A stretch of DNA of 13,380 nt, taken from positions 1 through 13,380 of the forward strand of contig JAIZWN010000664.1 of NCBI GenBank assembly GCA_020443945.1. The letters are read 5' to 3'. This document shows, in pieces, positions 7,219 through 13,380 of the stretch (position 1 is the first letter of the stretch; every line of letters starts with the position of its first letter). This DNA comes from Candidatus Thiosymbion ectosymbiont of Robbea hypermnestra (lineage in GTDB: Bacteria > Pseudomonadota > Gammaproteobacteria > Chromatiales > Chromatiaceae). The position numbers and the translations under genes are program-made. A model generated the notes under the pieces. That model did not search any database. It had not been told where the DNA came from and saw only the letters and a list, made by a program, of their open reading frames with translations.

Positions 7219-7659
7219 ATGCTTCTGTTACGGGAAGAACAGCTACGCGCTCTGTCCGAGCCCGACTTCGAAAGGCGTGCGCTGCCGGAGCTCTGCGCAC
7301 ATCTCCGCGAGCACTATGGCGCCAGGCTCTTAGCCCTCGACGAGGCCGCTCTGTGTGAGCGTGTGCGGACGTCCGTGGCCGCCGCCGAGGGCTTCGGCCT
7401 GGTCAGCAGGAACGATCTCTACGGCTTCGTCACCCTGGACCTGATCTGTGCGGAGGGGTTCTACCGCGACGCTGAGGTCCGCCGGCTGCTGGAAGCGTCC
7501 CGGCCGTTTAAGCACGAGCGCATGCTGGACCTTATGCGGCGCCTGCCAGCGGCGGCCTGGAGTCGGCTCTGCACGATCGACTTCGGGCCCTATCTCGATG
7601 CGGCGTATTGGCCCGAGGGACAGACGGCCCCCGACCCCGAACGGCGGGGGACCCGGTGA
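7219..7659 (+). CDS. T6SS effector-associated accessory protein, 146 aa
   Basis: A small, mostly helical cytosolic-looking protein with no signal peptide or membrane segment. It opens with LLLREEQLRAL, continues through LPELCAHLREHYGARL (22-37), and has a central AAEGFGLVSRNDLYGFVTLDLICAEGFY (55-82). I recall this layout from uncharacterised proteins encoded beside PAAR or effector genes of type VI secretion loci, where the middle reads much like GL-S-DI-FV-L-F. No enzymatic motif is visible. Its stop codon overlaps the effector start in TGATG, so the two are translationally coupled. A role as effector chaperone or loading adaptor is a guess from position only. The start is ATG 7219, directly preceded by AGAGAAG; the opening matches the family's usual beginning. 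Confidence 0.65.
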   Translation: MLLLREEQLRALSEPDFERRALPELCAHLREHYGARLLALDEAALCERVRTSVAAAEGFGLVSRNDLYGFVTLDLICAEGFYRDAEVRRLLEASRPFKHERMLDLMRRLPAAAWSRLCTIDFGPYLDAAYWPEGQTAPDPERRGTR

Positions 7660-8612
7660 TGGCCTCTGTTTGTGCGGCGACTTTGGCCCCGGCGGTGGCA
7701 GCGGTCAGCGCCCTGCTGGCGGGTAGGGGGTTTCCGTCGGAGCAGCCGTTTCGCAAGGTCGTCGAAACCTGCCGGGATCTCATCGACGAGCTCGCGGAGC
7801 TGCCTCGTAAGGAGGTCGACAACAAGCTCCTGTGCGAGGTCATGTGCTGCTGCGCCGAAAACCCGTCCGTCAGTGGGGGTGGGCGGGAAATGCGCCAGCA
7901 GTGCGTTCACGAGACGCTGACCGCGGCCGATGCCGCGCTCGGTTGGCAGAGCCGTTACAAGTCCGAGATCAGCTACGATATGACCGCGACCGACGATGCC
8001 GGACGCAAGCAGCCAAGACCCCTGATGCATCGTGATGGTCAAGGTCGGGACACGACGCGACCCTCGACCTGGTGGCAGGGCCGGGCATGCGAGGAGATCG
8101 AAGGCTATCGGGGCGGCAGGGGACAGGTCCGGCGTCCCGACGTGGTCATTGTCAAAGATCCCTCGTTACCCCCGACCCGGGACAATATCGTCCGTGTCGT
8201 CGAGATGAAATTCAAAGGCGATAGGCTGTCGCGAGGCCAACGAAGCGCCTATCGGCAGATTGCCGGCGGCCGTCGCAAGCTCGACGTGATGACGGAAGGT
8301 CCGATGCCCGACGCCACACGGACTTGCAACTGTCCCGAGCGCAAACGCCGCCCACAACCCGATCCGGTGCTGGTGCCGGTGCCGCAGCCTGTACCCGAAA
8401 CCGAGCGCGAGATCGACTGGGGCGAGGTCGGCAAAACGGCCCTGTGGGGCACCCTTACCGCCCTGGCGGCAGTCGGGACCGTCGCCGCCATCCTGTCGCT
8501 CTTCGACGGCCCGGCCGGTGATGTTGCTGGCGCGGTGGCCACCGGCGGGGCCGCGGCCCGCACGGCGGCCGCCTTCGCGCGTATTTTCCGAACCGCTACC
8601 CCAGCACTCTGA
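7659..8612 (+). CDS. VRR-NUC nuclease effector, TseV-like (type VI secretion)
   Basis: A predicted antibacterial DNase of 317 residues. The VRR-NUC core (about 135-212) contains RRPDVVIV with Asp161, VEMKFKG with Glu182 and Lys184 (the PD-(D/E)xK triad), and SRGQRSAY with Gln194 and Tyr198. VRR-NUC effectors of this type (TseV) are known T6SS weapons paired with DUF3396/TsiV immunity proteins, exactly the pair seen here. The N-terminal 110 residues carry a Cys-rich CEVMCCC motif (59-65) but no PAAR or MIX motif. After the nuclease come a CNCPERKRRPQP linker (223-234) and a Pro/Val stretch. One hydrophobic helix (260-281) follows, then a Gly/Ala tail; a membrane helix after the toxin domain is unusual. 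ATG 7659 overlaps the preceding stop and has GGGGGA at 7646-7651; the alternative ATG 7608 lies inside the previous gene. Confidence 0.8.
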   Translation: MASVCAATLAPAVAAVSALLAGRGFPSEQPFRKVVETCRDLIDELAELPRKEVDNKLLCEVMCCCAENPSVSGGGREMRQQCVHETLTAADAALGWQSRYKSEISYDMTATDDAGRKQPRPLMHRDGQGRDTTRPSTWWQGRACEEIEGYRGGRGQVRRPDVVIVKDPSLPPTRDNIVRVVEMKFKGDRLSRGQRSAYRQIAGGRRKLDVMTEGPMPDATRTCNCPERKRRPQPDPVLVPVPQPVPETEREIDWGEVGKTALWGTLTALAAVGTVAAILSLFDGPAGDVAGAVATGGAAARTAAAFARIFRTATPAL

Positions 8613-8614
8613 AC

Positions 8615-8731
8615 GCGGTCCAGGGAGGGACCGCCATTTTCGACCGCGGCACGCGGTTGAAAATGCAAGAATCGGGATATCGCCATGTCCCGATTCGCCA
8701 GTCGCAAAGCCCAGGGATGGGCTTTTGCGAC
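8615..8731 (+). other. Four tandem stem-loops between effector and immunity genes
   Basis: The 145-base gap is almost all paired sequence. H1: GCGGTCC/GGACCGC (8615-8621, 8628-8634), 6-base loop. H2: CATTTTCGACCG/CGGTTGAAAATG (8635-8646, 8654-8665), 12 bp with one G-U, 7-base loop. H3: AATCGGGATAT/ATGTCCCGATT (8670-8680, 8685-8695), 11 bp with one G-U and a CGCC loop. H4: GTCGCAAAGCCC/GGGCTTTTGCGAC (8701-8712, 8719-8731), 12 bp with one bulged U. The stems have different sequences, so this is not one repeat copied. No T-run follows H4. The ribosome site of the immunity gene (GGAG 8749-8752) lies just beyond. Function unknown: transcript processing, attenuation or stability are options. Confidence 0.75.
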
Positions 8732-8757
8732 ATCCTCTTCTGAACACCGGAGCGAGC

Positions 8758-9696
8758 ATGATGGCCGACAATGCACTGGATCCCGCGATGATCGACCGAT
8801 TGATGGTCACATACGGCCAACGTCGGCTCGCCGTCGTCGCCATGCTGGGGACATTCTACGTGCCCCATGGTCATGACCCGGCGGCACGCCGGGCGATGGC
8901 GGAGCTCATCGATGCCTATTACGCGGCGACGGCGCCGCATCTGCGCTGGGCCTTCTCGGAAGATGACGGGCTGCAAGACCTGCGCAAAAGACCGCTCCCG
9001 CCCTGCCGCGACCGGATCGCTCGCCTGTCAGCGGACGAGACCTTCGAGCTCAGCCTCTCCGGGGCTGAGGATTTCGAGGACGCGAGTCCCTTCAGTCTGA
9101 GCTGTCTGATGTCCTACCAGCAGCCGCCGCCCGATATGGGCTATCTGAGCCTCAGCTTCCCACTCGGTTTCCTGGAACAGCAGGCGAGCGGGTGGTTCTT
9201 TCAGTGGATCGAATACGCCTGCGAGCGCCTGACACCGCTGCACGGATACGCGGGCCTGGGTCTGGTTCAGAGCATGGACGTGGGCGAGGCGCAAGTCGTG
9301 CAGCCCTATATCTATCCGTTTGCCGAACGCTTTCCCGGCCTGGAAGTCGATGATCCGGACACGCACATCGATTATCTGGAAGACGGCATCAAGGGCGTCA
9401 ACTGGCTCACCATCGTCAATGACAGCCTGCTGGGGCGCATCGGTGGGCGTGACGCCGTTCGCGCCCGCTGTAGCGACCGCATCAGCGTCCATGACACCGC
9501 GAGCGGCCTGATTCTCCAGGCCGGGCCGGCGCCGCAGCTCGGCGACCGCGAGACCGGCTTTATCCCCGAGCGTTACCGCGAGGTCTACCGCGTGCTCGAG
9601 TCCCTCCAGGCCGAGTATCCCGACATCCTTATCGACACCCCGGAGCACGTCGACCCGATGGATTTCAAGGTGCGTTGGATGACGCGATTCGCCTGA
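8758..9696 (+). CDS. DUF3396/TsiV-type immunity protein
   Basis: Predicted cytosolic antidote to the adjacent VRR-NUC effector. The 312 residues match the DUF3396 family, now linked to immunity against TseV nucleases. Visible family traits are the GTFYVPHGHDPAARRAMAELIDAYY helix region (31-55), the mid-protein SYLSLSFPLG-type strand region (128-137), and the signature IKGVNWLTIVNDSLLGRIGG (211-230). No signal peptide or membrane helix is present, in line with protection against a DNase that acts on the chromosome. Two adjacent ATGs follow GGAG (8749-8752): 8758 at 5 bases and 8761 at 8 bases, so the first methionine is uncertain by one residue. A longer open frame to 8518 runs through the effector's 3' end and the hairpins and is not used. 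Confidence 0.8.
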   Translation: MMADNALDPAMIDRLMVTYGQRRLAVVAMLGTFYVPHGHDPAARRAMAELIDAYYAATAPHLRWAFSEDDGLQDLRKRPLPPCRDRIARLSADETFELSLSGAEDFEDASPFSLSCLMSYQQPPPDMGYLSLSFPLGFLEQQASGWFFQWIEYACERLTPLHGYAGLGLVQSMDVGEAQVVQPYIYPFAERFPGLEVDDPDTHIDYLEDGIKGVNWLTIVNDSLLGRIGGRDAVRARCSDRISVHDTASGLILQAGPAPQLGDRETGFIPERYREVYRVLESLQAEYPDILIDTPEHVDPMDFKVRWMTRFA

Positions 9697-9718
9697 AGGC
9701 TCGAGGTTGGTCGATTAT

Positions 9719-9734
9719 CCGTCGGGAACGACGG
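9719..9734 (+). terminator. GNRA-loop hairpin after the immunity gene
   Basis: CCGTCG (9719-9724) and CGACGG (9729-9734) form a 6-bp stem closed by the GNRA loop GGAA, 22 bases after the immunity stop codon. There is no T-run, so a role as a Rho-independent terminator is doubtful; it could mark the 3' end of the transcript. Confidence 0.35.
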
Positions 9735-9767
9735 CGCGAACCGATTCCGCTTACCGGCCAACGGGCC

Positions 9768-9798
9768 CGATTCATCAATATAAGGATATACTGAATCG
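9768..9798. promoter_or_regulatory. Inverted repeat around an AT-rich promoter-like patch
   Basis: CGATTCA (9768-9774) and TGAATCG (9792-9798) are perfect 7-base inverted arms around the only AT-rich patch in the gap before the SLC13 gene. A -10-like TATACT lies at 9787-9792; no good -35 box is visible at 16-18 bases. If used, it would give a leader of about 140 bases that contains GCCGT/ACGGC (a 5-bp stem with a CGC loop) and GGTGT/ACACC pairings. I see no match to a known riboswitch. This covers the 241-base gap 9697-9937 together with the hairpin at 9719. Confidence 0.35.
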
Positions 9799-9937
9799 AC
9801 CCGCATCGGGCCGGAAAAAAGGGGTAAACTGCGTGGTTATGTGAGGAGCGCCCCCGCCCGGAGCCGTCGCACGGCAAGGGCTGGGGTGTCGTCACCGGTT
9901 ACCGAAACACCAAGCCGAGAAGTAAGGAGCGACCGTC

Positions 9938-11926
9938 GTGAGTATTCCCGCGGATGAAGTAACCACCTCCGCCTCTTTGGAACCCGTGAGCCGCAAGCAG
10001 CTGATCGCGGGCATCCTGTTCGCGGCAGCGGCCCTGTACCTGGCGACCGTCGTGCCCACGGTCGAGATCGCCTGGGTGACCGGTATCCTCCTGTTCACCA
10101 TCTATCTGTTCGCCTTCGAGGTGGTGGAGGTGGATGTGGCCGCCGCCACCGTCATGGTGCTGCTGGGGTTGACCTCCCTGCTGGCCCCGGTCATGGGACT
10201 GGAGCGGGGCCTGGTGGATACCCAGCAGCTGTTCGACGGCTTCTCGTCCAACGCCGTAATCTCCATTATCGCGGTCATGATTATCGGCGCCGGTTTGGAC
10301 AAGACCGGCCTCATGAGCCAAGTGGCCTCCTTCATCCTCAAGGTCGGCGGCACCACGGAGAAGCGCATCATCCCCATCATCTCCGCCACCGTGGGCATCA
10401 TCTCTTCTTTCATGCAGAACGTGGGCGCGGCGGCCCTGTTTCTGCCGGTGGTATCGCGCATCTCCGCCCGCTCCGGGCTGCCCATGTCGCGCCTGCTGAT
10501 GCCCATGGGCTTCTGCGCCATCCTCGGCGGCACCGTGACCATGGTGGGCTCCTCGCCGTTGATCCTGCTCAACGACCTGATCCTCACCTCCAACGAGGGC
10601 CTGAAAATACAGGGCGTCCCCGAGATGCAGACCTGGGGGTTGTTCTCCGTCACCCCCATCGGCCTGGTCCTGGTGGCGACCGGCATCATCTATTTCGTGC
10701 TGGCGGGCCGCTTCGTGTTGCCCACGACCAAGGGTGATGGGGGCAAGACCACGGATCCCATGGCCTATTTCCGGGAGACCTACGGTGTGGAGTACGCCAT
10801 GCGGGAGATGGCGATTCCCGAGGACAGCGAGCTGGTGGGCAGGGAGCTCTATGACGTCGAGCACGCCAACAAGATCCGGGTGGTCGCCATGGTGCGTAAC
10901 GGCGGCGATCTGGCCATCGGCCCCGGCAGCCTGGACCGGGATATCGCCTTTAAGGCCAATGGCACCATCGCCATCGTCGCCTCCCCGAAAGACTGCGCCG
11001 CCTTCGCCGCCAGGTACGACCTGCACGCCCGCGAGGACTTCGAGGCCTTCAGCGACGCCCTGGCCCCGACCAAATCCGGCATCGCGGAGCTGGTCATCCC
11101 GCCCGGCTCGTCCTTGATCGGCAAGAGCGCCCGCGATGTGTGGATGCGCAAGCGCTACGGGCTCTCCATGGTGGCGCTGCACAGCGGCGGCACCACCCGG
11201 CACGAAGGGGAGGGCATCCGCGACCTGCCGTTGCAGGCCGGCGACACCATCGTGGGCCATATCACCTGGGAGGCCCTGGTCCGGTTGGAGAAGGACCACG
11301 ACTTCGTGGTGGTCACCACCGAATATCCCCACGAGGAGCTGCGCCCGAACAAGGTCCCGGCCGCCGGTATGTTCTTTCTCGTCGCCCTGTGCCTGGTACT
11401 CTTCACCGATCTGCGCCTCTCCGTGGCCCTGCTCACCGGCGCCATGGGCATGATCCTCTCACGGGTGCTGACCATCGAAGAGGCCTACCAGGCGGTGAGC
11501 TGGAAAACGGTATTCCTGCTCGCCTCCCTGATCCCCCTGGGCCTGGCGGTGGAAACCACCGGCACCGCCAAATGGATCGCCGAACAGGTCCTGCTCGTGG
11601 TGGGCAATGCCCCCGGTTGGGTGATTCAAGCCTCGGTAGCCGTGCTGGCGACCTTCTTCACCCTGGTCATGTCCAACGTGGGTGCCACCGTGCTGCTGGT
11701 GCCCCTGGCCGTCAATATCGCCATCGGCGTAGGCGCGGACCCGGCCGTCTTCGCCCTGACCGTGGCCATCGCCACCTCCAACTCCTTCCTCATCCCCACC
11801 CACCAGGTCAACGCCTTGGTCATGGGACCGGGCGGCTACCGGGTGCCGGACTTCATGCGGGCCGGAGGCGTCATGACAATCCTGTTCCTCATCGTCATGA
11901 TGCTCATGATGAACCTGATCTTCTGA
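9938..11926 (+). CDS. SLC13-family permease with two TrkA-C domains
   Basis: A 662-aa inner-membrane transporter of the divalent anion:Na+ symporter (SLC13/DASS) superfamily. N-terminal membrane half: helices near 22-40, 44-60, 66-85, 106-120 and 143-172, with the re-entrant motif FMQNVGAAALFLPV (158-171) and GGTVTMVGSSPLILLND (197-213). Two cytoplasmic TrkA-C (RCK_C)-like domains follow at about 285-350 and 375-450; the second includes LVIPPGSSLIGKSARDVWMR (385-404). The C-terminal membrane half has a second motif MSNVGATVLLVPLA (578-591) and a last helix ending at the C-terminus. Anion identity cannot be read off: sulfate, thiosulfate-type or dicarboxylate are all possible, and architecture favours inorganic anion transport. 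It starts with GTG at 9938, supported by AAGGAG at 9924-9929. It converges on the peroxiredoxin gene with only 14 bases between stops. Confidence 0.88.
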   Translation: MSIPADEVTTSASLEPVSRKQLIAGILFAAAALYLATVVPTVEIAWVTGILLFTIYLFAFEVVEVDVAAATVMVLLGLTSLLAPVMGLERGLVDTQQLFDGFSSNAVISIIAVMIIGAGLDKTGLMSQVASFILKVGGTTEKRIIPIISATVGIISSFMQNVGAAALFLPVVSRISARSGLPMSRLLMPMGFCAILGGTVTMVGSSPLILLNDLILTSNEGLKIQGVPEMQTWGLFSVTPIGLVLVATGIIYFVLAGRFVLPTTKGDGGKTTDPMAYFRETYGVEYAMREMAIPEDSELVGRELYDVEHANKIRVVAMVRNGGDLAIGPGSLDRDIAFKANGTIAIVASPKDCAAFAARYDLHAREDFEAFSDALAPTKSGIAELVIPPGSSLIGKSARDVWMRKRYGLSMVALHSGGTTRHEGEGIRDLPLQAGDTIVGHITWEALVRLEKDHDFVVVTTEYPHEELRPNKVPAAGMFFLVALCLVLFTDLRLSVALLTGAMGMILSRVLTIEEAYQAVSWKTVFLLASLIPLGLAVETTGTAKWIAEQVLLVVGNAPGWVIQASVAVLATFFTLVMSNVGATVLLVPLAVNIAIGVGADPAVFALTVAIATSNSFLIPTHQVNALVMGPGGYRVPDFMRAGGVMTILFLIVMMLMMNLIF

Positions 11927-11940
11927 CCGCTGCCGGAAGG

Positions 11941-12411
11941 TTAATCCTCCAGGTCTTGGGTGGCCGTGAGGACCTCGTCCACATGGCCCGCGACCTTCAC
12001 CTTCCGCCACTGCCGGCGCAGGACGCCCGATTTGTCGATCAGGAAGGTGCTGCGTTCGATACCCAAGGATTCCTTGCCGTAGGCCTTCTTGAGCTTGATG
12101 ACGTCGAACAGCTTGCACAGGGCCTCGTCCTGGTCGGAGACCAGCTCGAAAGGGAAGGCGTGTTTGGCCTTAAAGTTTTCCTGGGCCTTGAGTCCGTCAC
12201 GGGAGGCGCCCAGGATCCTGGTGGACGCGGCCGCGAAGGCCGCGTCGGCGTCCCGGAAATCCTGCCCCTCCGTGGTGCAGCCGGGGGTGCTGGCCTTGGG
12301 GTAGAAGAAAAGCACCAGGTTTTCGCCGCGAAAGTCGGATAGCTTGCGGGTCTGGTTGCCGGTGGTCGTGAACTCGATGTCGGGTACGATGTCGCCGATG
12401 GTGGGACTCAT
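11941..12411 (-). CDS. bcp: BCP-type thioredoxin-dependent peroxiredoxin
   Basis: Reduces hydrogen peroxide and organic hydroperoxides in the cytosol. The 156 residues follow the BCP/PrxQ pattern: GDIVPDIEF, NLVLFFYPKA, then the active site STPGCTTEG with peroxidatic Cys45 and Thr42, a catalytic Arg120 in GIERSTFLID, and a C-terminal HVDEVL helix. The resolving cysteine found five residues later in E. coli BCP (Cys50) is glutamine here. A cysteine equivalent to E. coli Cys99 is kept (Cys99, EALCKLF). It may work by a 1-Cys mechanism or use Cys99 (inference). The start has AGGAG (complement of 12422-12426) about 10 bases upstream. It is convergent with the SLC13 gene and divergent from the DUF4426 gene. 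Confidence 0.93.
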   Translation of the reverse strand: MSPTIGDIVPDIEFTTTGNQTRKLSDFRGENLVLFFYPKASTPGCTTEGQDFRDADAAFAAASTRILGASRDGLKAQENFKAKHAFPFELVSDQDEALCKLFDVIKLKKAYGKESLGIERSTFLIDKSGVLRRQWRKVKVAGHVDEVLTATQDLED

Positions 12412-12533
12412 GGGTTTTCGATCTCCTGATTTCGCTTGGCCCGTGCCTTGTTTTTGGCGCGTTCGATCTCGACCGAGTGGTGTTCTAACTTTGTTGTTTC
12501 CGGGATTCGGCGTATATACCCAGGGACAACAAA

Positions 12534-12542
12534 ATTATAACA
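12534..12542 (-). promoter_or_regulatory. Extended -10 promoter candidate for bcp
   Basis: On the minus strand the sequence reads TGTTATAAT, a perfect TATAAT with the TGn extension. Transcription would begin near 12527, giving a leader of roughly 115 bases to the bcp start. The -35 region is a poor match, which an extended -10 can tolerate. The 266-bp divergent gap 12412-12677 shows no gene; it also contains a small ATACCC/GGGTAT inverted pair near 12557-12577 and no clear promoter for the plus-strand gene. Confidence 0.5.
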
Positions 12543-12677
12543 CTACCCTCGACCGATACCCGCCGGCATCGGGGTATGGGTCCGGCTCGGCAAAAGATTC
12601 GCCTACCTGGTCATGATTCGTGTAGCCTCTCTTTGGGTTCGATCCTGTCATGCAACAACAACCGGAGGAAGTCTCCC

Positions 12678-13124
12678 ATGCAACGTCTTTGCTATCTTCT
12701 CCTGCTGCTGGTTTGTGCCCTGTGGGCGCCGCTTTCCGCGGTGGCCGAGAATAGCACCAGCGCCGGCGGCTTTACCGTCCATTATAACGCCCTCTCTACC
12801 GCCACTCTCACGCCCGAGGTCGCCCGGGCCTATGGCATAGAACGCAGCAAATACCGGGGCATGCTGAATGTCAGCGTGATCAAGGAGCAGGAGGGGACCA
12901 CCGGAACCGCGGTGTCGGCCCGCGTGACGGCCGAGATCAAGGCCCTGACCGGCCAGAACGCGGGCATTCCCATGCGGGAGATCAAGGCTGGGAGCGCCAT
13001 CTACTCTATCGGCACGTTTTCGATTCAGGACGAGAAAACCATCGATTTTGTCATCGAGGTGACGCCCGAGGGGACCAGCGAGACCTTCGTCGTGAACATG
13101 GAGCAGCAGTTCTTCACGGATTGA
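12678..13124 (+). CDS. Secreted DUF4426 domain protein
   Basis: A 148-aa protein with a Sec signal peptide: basic MQR, a hydrophobic core LCYLLLLLVCALWAPL (4-19), and probable cleavage after AVA at 23. The mature part begins with GGFTVHYNALSTATLTPEVA (29-48) followed by YGIERSKYRGMLNVSV (52-67), which I recognise as the DUF4426 family of periplasmic gammaproteobacterial proteins. The remainder is beta-rich, with no cysteine after the signal peptide and no lipobox, so it should be soluble in the periplasm. Function is unknown; relatives are often found near met or housekeeping genes, which are not seen here. ATG 12678 has an excellent ribosome site, GGAGGAA at 12664-12670; a longer open frame from 12576 would bury the signal peptide. 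Confidence 0.87.
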   Translation: MQRLCYLLLLLVCALWAPLSAVAENSTSAGGFTVHYNALSTATLTPEVARAYGIERSKYRGMLNVSVIKEQEGTTGTAVSARVTAEIKALTGQNAGIPMREIKAGSAIYSIGTFSIQDEKTIDFVIEVTPEGTSETFVVNMEQQFFTD

Positions 13125-13140
13125 CGGCGCGGCTCCGCCG
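13125..13140 (+). terminator. Hairpin directly after the DUF4426 gene
   Basis: CGGCG (13125-13129) and CGCCG (13136-13140) form a 5-bp GC stem starting at the first base after the stop codon. No T-run follows, so it is a weak terminator candidate only. Confidence 0.35.
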
Positions 13141-13167
13141 GGGCGACCGCCTTGCTCTCCCTGGGAC

Positions 13168-13186
13168 CGCCGGCATCTCGCCGGCG
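13168..13186. repeat. REP-like palindrome
   Basis: CGCCGGC and GCCGGCG form a perfect 7-bp stem around ATCTC. From memory, the motif GCCGGCATCT-CGCCGGC recurs many times in environmental bacterial genomes, so this is likely one copy of a dispersed palindrome. Confidence 0.5.
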
Positions 13187-13268
13187 TCACGGGCATGGAC
13201 CACAGCCAGGCAATGCTTCATTCCTTTGGGAAAGAAATGATCTTTCCCATACTAATGGACACAATCAG

Positions 13269-13334
13269 AACCACGGAGGCAGACACGGATAAACACGGAT
13301 TGCGATCTGTGTCTATCCGTGTTTATCCGTGGTT
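13269..13334. repeat. Dispersed-type inverted repeat with 17-base perfect arms
   Basis: CACGGATAAACACGGAT (13284-13300) and its exact complement ATCCGTGTTTATCCGTG (13315-13331) surround a 14-base loop. An outer pair, AACCACGGA (13269-13277) and TCCGTGGTT (13326-13334), partly overlaps and offers an alternative pairing. Each arm itself contains the 8-mer ACACGGAT or close variants twice. I recall similar ACACGGAT-based elements scattered in gamma- and deltaproteobacterial genomes. No coding frame is associated; bases 13335-13380 hold nothing recognisable. Confidence 0.65.
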
Positions 13335-13380
13335 CAAAGAATTTGCGATTCCCGCCCAACAAGAGACAGAACTGTTTTTG

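Noticed and set aside
8701..8731. Intrinsic terminator between effector and immunity gene
   Set aside because: The stem is strong, but the following bases are ATCCTCTTCT without a U-run, and three further hairpins precede it.
8518..8757. Longer N-terminus for the immunity protein from ATG 8518
   Set aside because: It would overlap the effector's last 95 bases and run through the hairpins with an Arg/Pro-rich sequence unlike the family; a good GGAG lies before ATG 8758/8761.
9840..9937. Possible SAH or TPP riboswitch before the SLC13 gene (GAGGAGCGC and similar words)
   Set aside because: Only the short word GAGGAGCGC resembles the SAH motif; the remaining conserved pairings and loops of either class are absent, and the gene downstream does not fit.
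9899..11332. Long minus-strand open frame (477 codons) opposite the SLC13 gene
   Set aside because: Composition dominated by His, Gln, Gly and Asp with no motif; it is the antisense shadow of the transporter.
11140..12342. Plus-strand 400-codon open frame running from the SLC13 gene into the bcp gene
   Set aside because: It is out of frame with the transporter, covers the antisense of bcp, and has no recognisable domain; both overlapped genes are secure.
13269..13334. CRISPR-like short repeats
   Set aside because: The repeated ACACGGAT units have no regular spacers; the layout is an inverted repeat.

Overview
The window reads as a GC-rich gammaproteobacterial chromosome segment. GabD, the DUF2760/Hsp70 pair, a BCP peroxiredoxin and a DUF4426 periplasmic protein are all typical of that group. 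Extragenic palindromes of the kind seen in environmental sulfur-oxidising Chromatiales-type genomes point the same way. The lineage is an inference from gene style and repeats, with no phylogenetic marker to support it.

Left flank (1-4353): a monocistronic succinate-semialdehyde dehydrogenase (gabD, 154-1617); a 346-bp gap holding a cluster of nested palindromes (1691-1819); then a tight two-gene unit of a DUF2760 protein and a DnaK-like Hsp70 (1964-4353, overlapping by 4 bases).

Accessory block (4354-9696): the first half looks less GC-rich and is a restriction-modification locus. It holds the 3' remnant of one DNA methyltransferase (4418-4783), an HNH restriction-type endonuclease (4871-5866) and a complete M.PvuII-like N4-cytosine methyltransferase (5922-7145). 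The complete methyltransferase carries an added N-terminal ribbon-helix-helix-like segment. Its promoter sits inside an inverted repeat and appears to start transcription at the ATG itself. The second half is GC-rich again and is a type VI secretion effector/immunity unit without VgrG or PAAR: a 146-aa accessory protein (7219-7659), a VRR-NUC nuclease effector of the TseV kind (7659-8612), and a DUF3396/TsiV-type immunity protein (8758-9696). The 145 bases between effector and immunity gene are almost entirely four consecutive stem-loops, the most striking unexplained structure in the window.

Right flank (9697-13380): a 241-base leader with an AT-rich promoter-like patch; an SLC13-family permease with two TrkA-C-like domains (9938-11926); a convergent BCP-type peroxiredoxin lacking the usual resolving cysteine (11941-12411, minus strand); and a secreted DUF4426 protein (12678-13124). 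The last 256 bases carry two hairpins and a dispersed-repeat-like inverted repeat with perfect 17-base arms.

Functionally, the block joins a self-versus-foreign DNA system with an interbacterial DNase weapon and its antidote, inserted among housekeeping, metabolic and transport genes.
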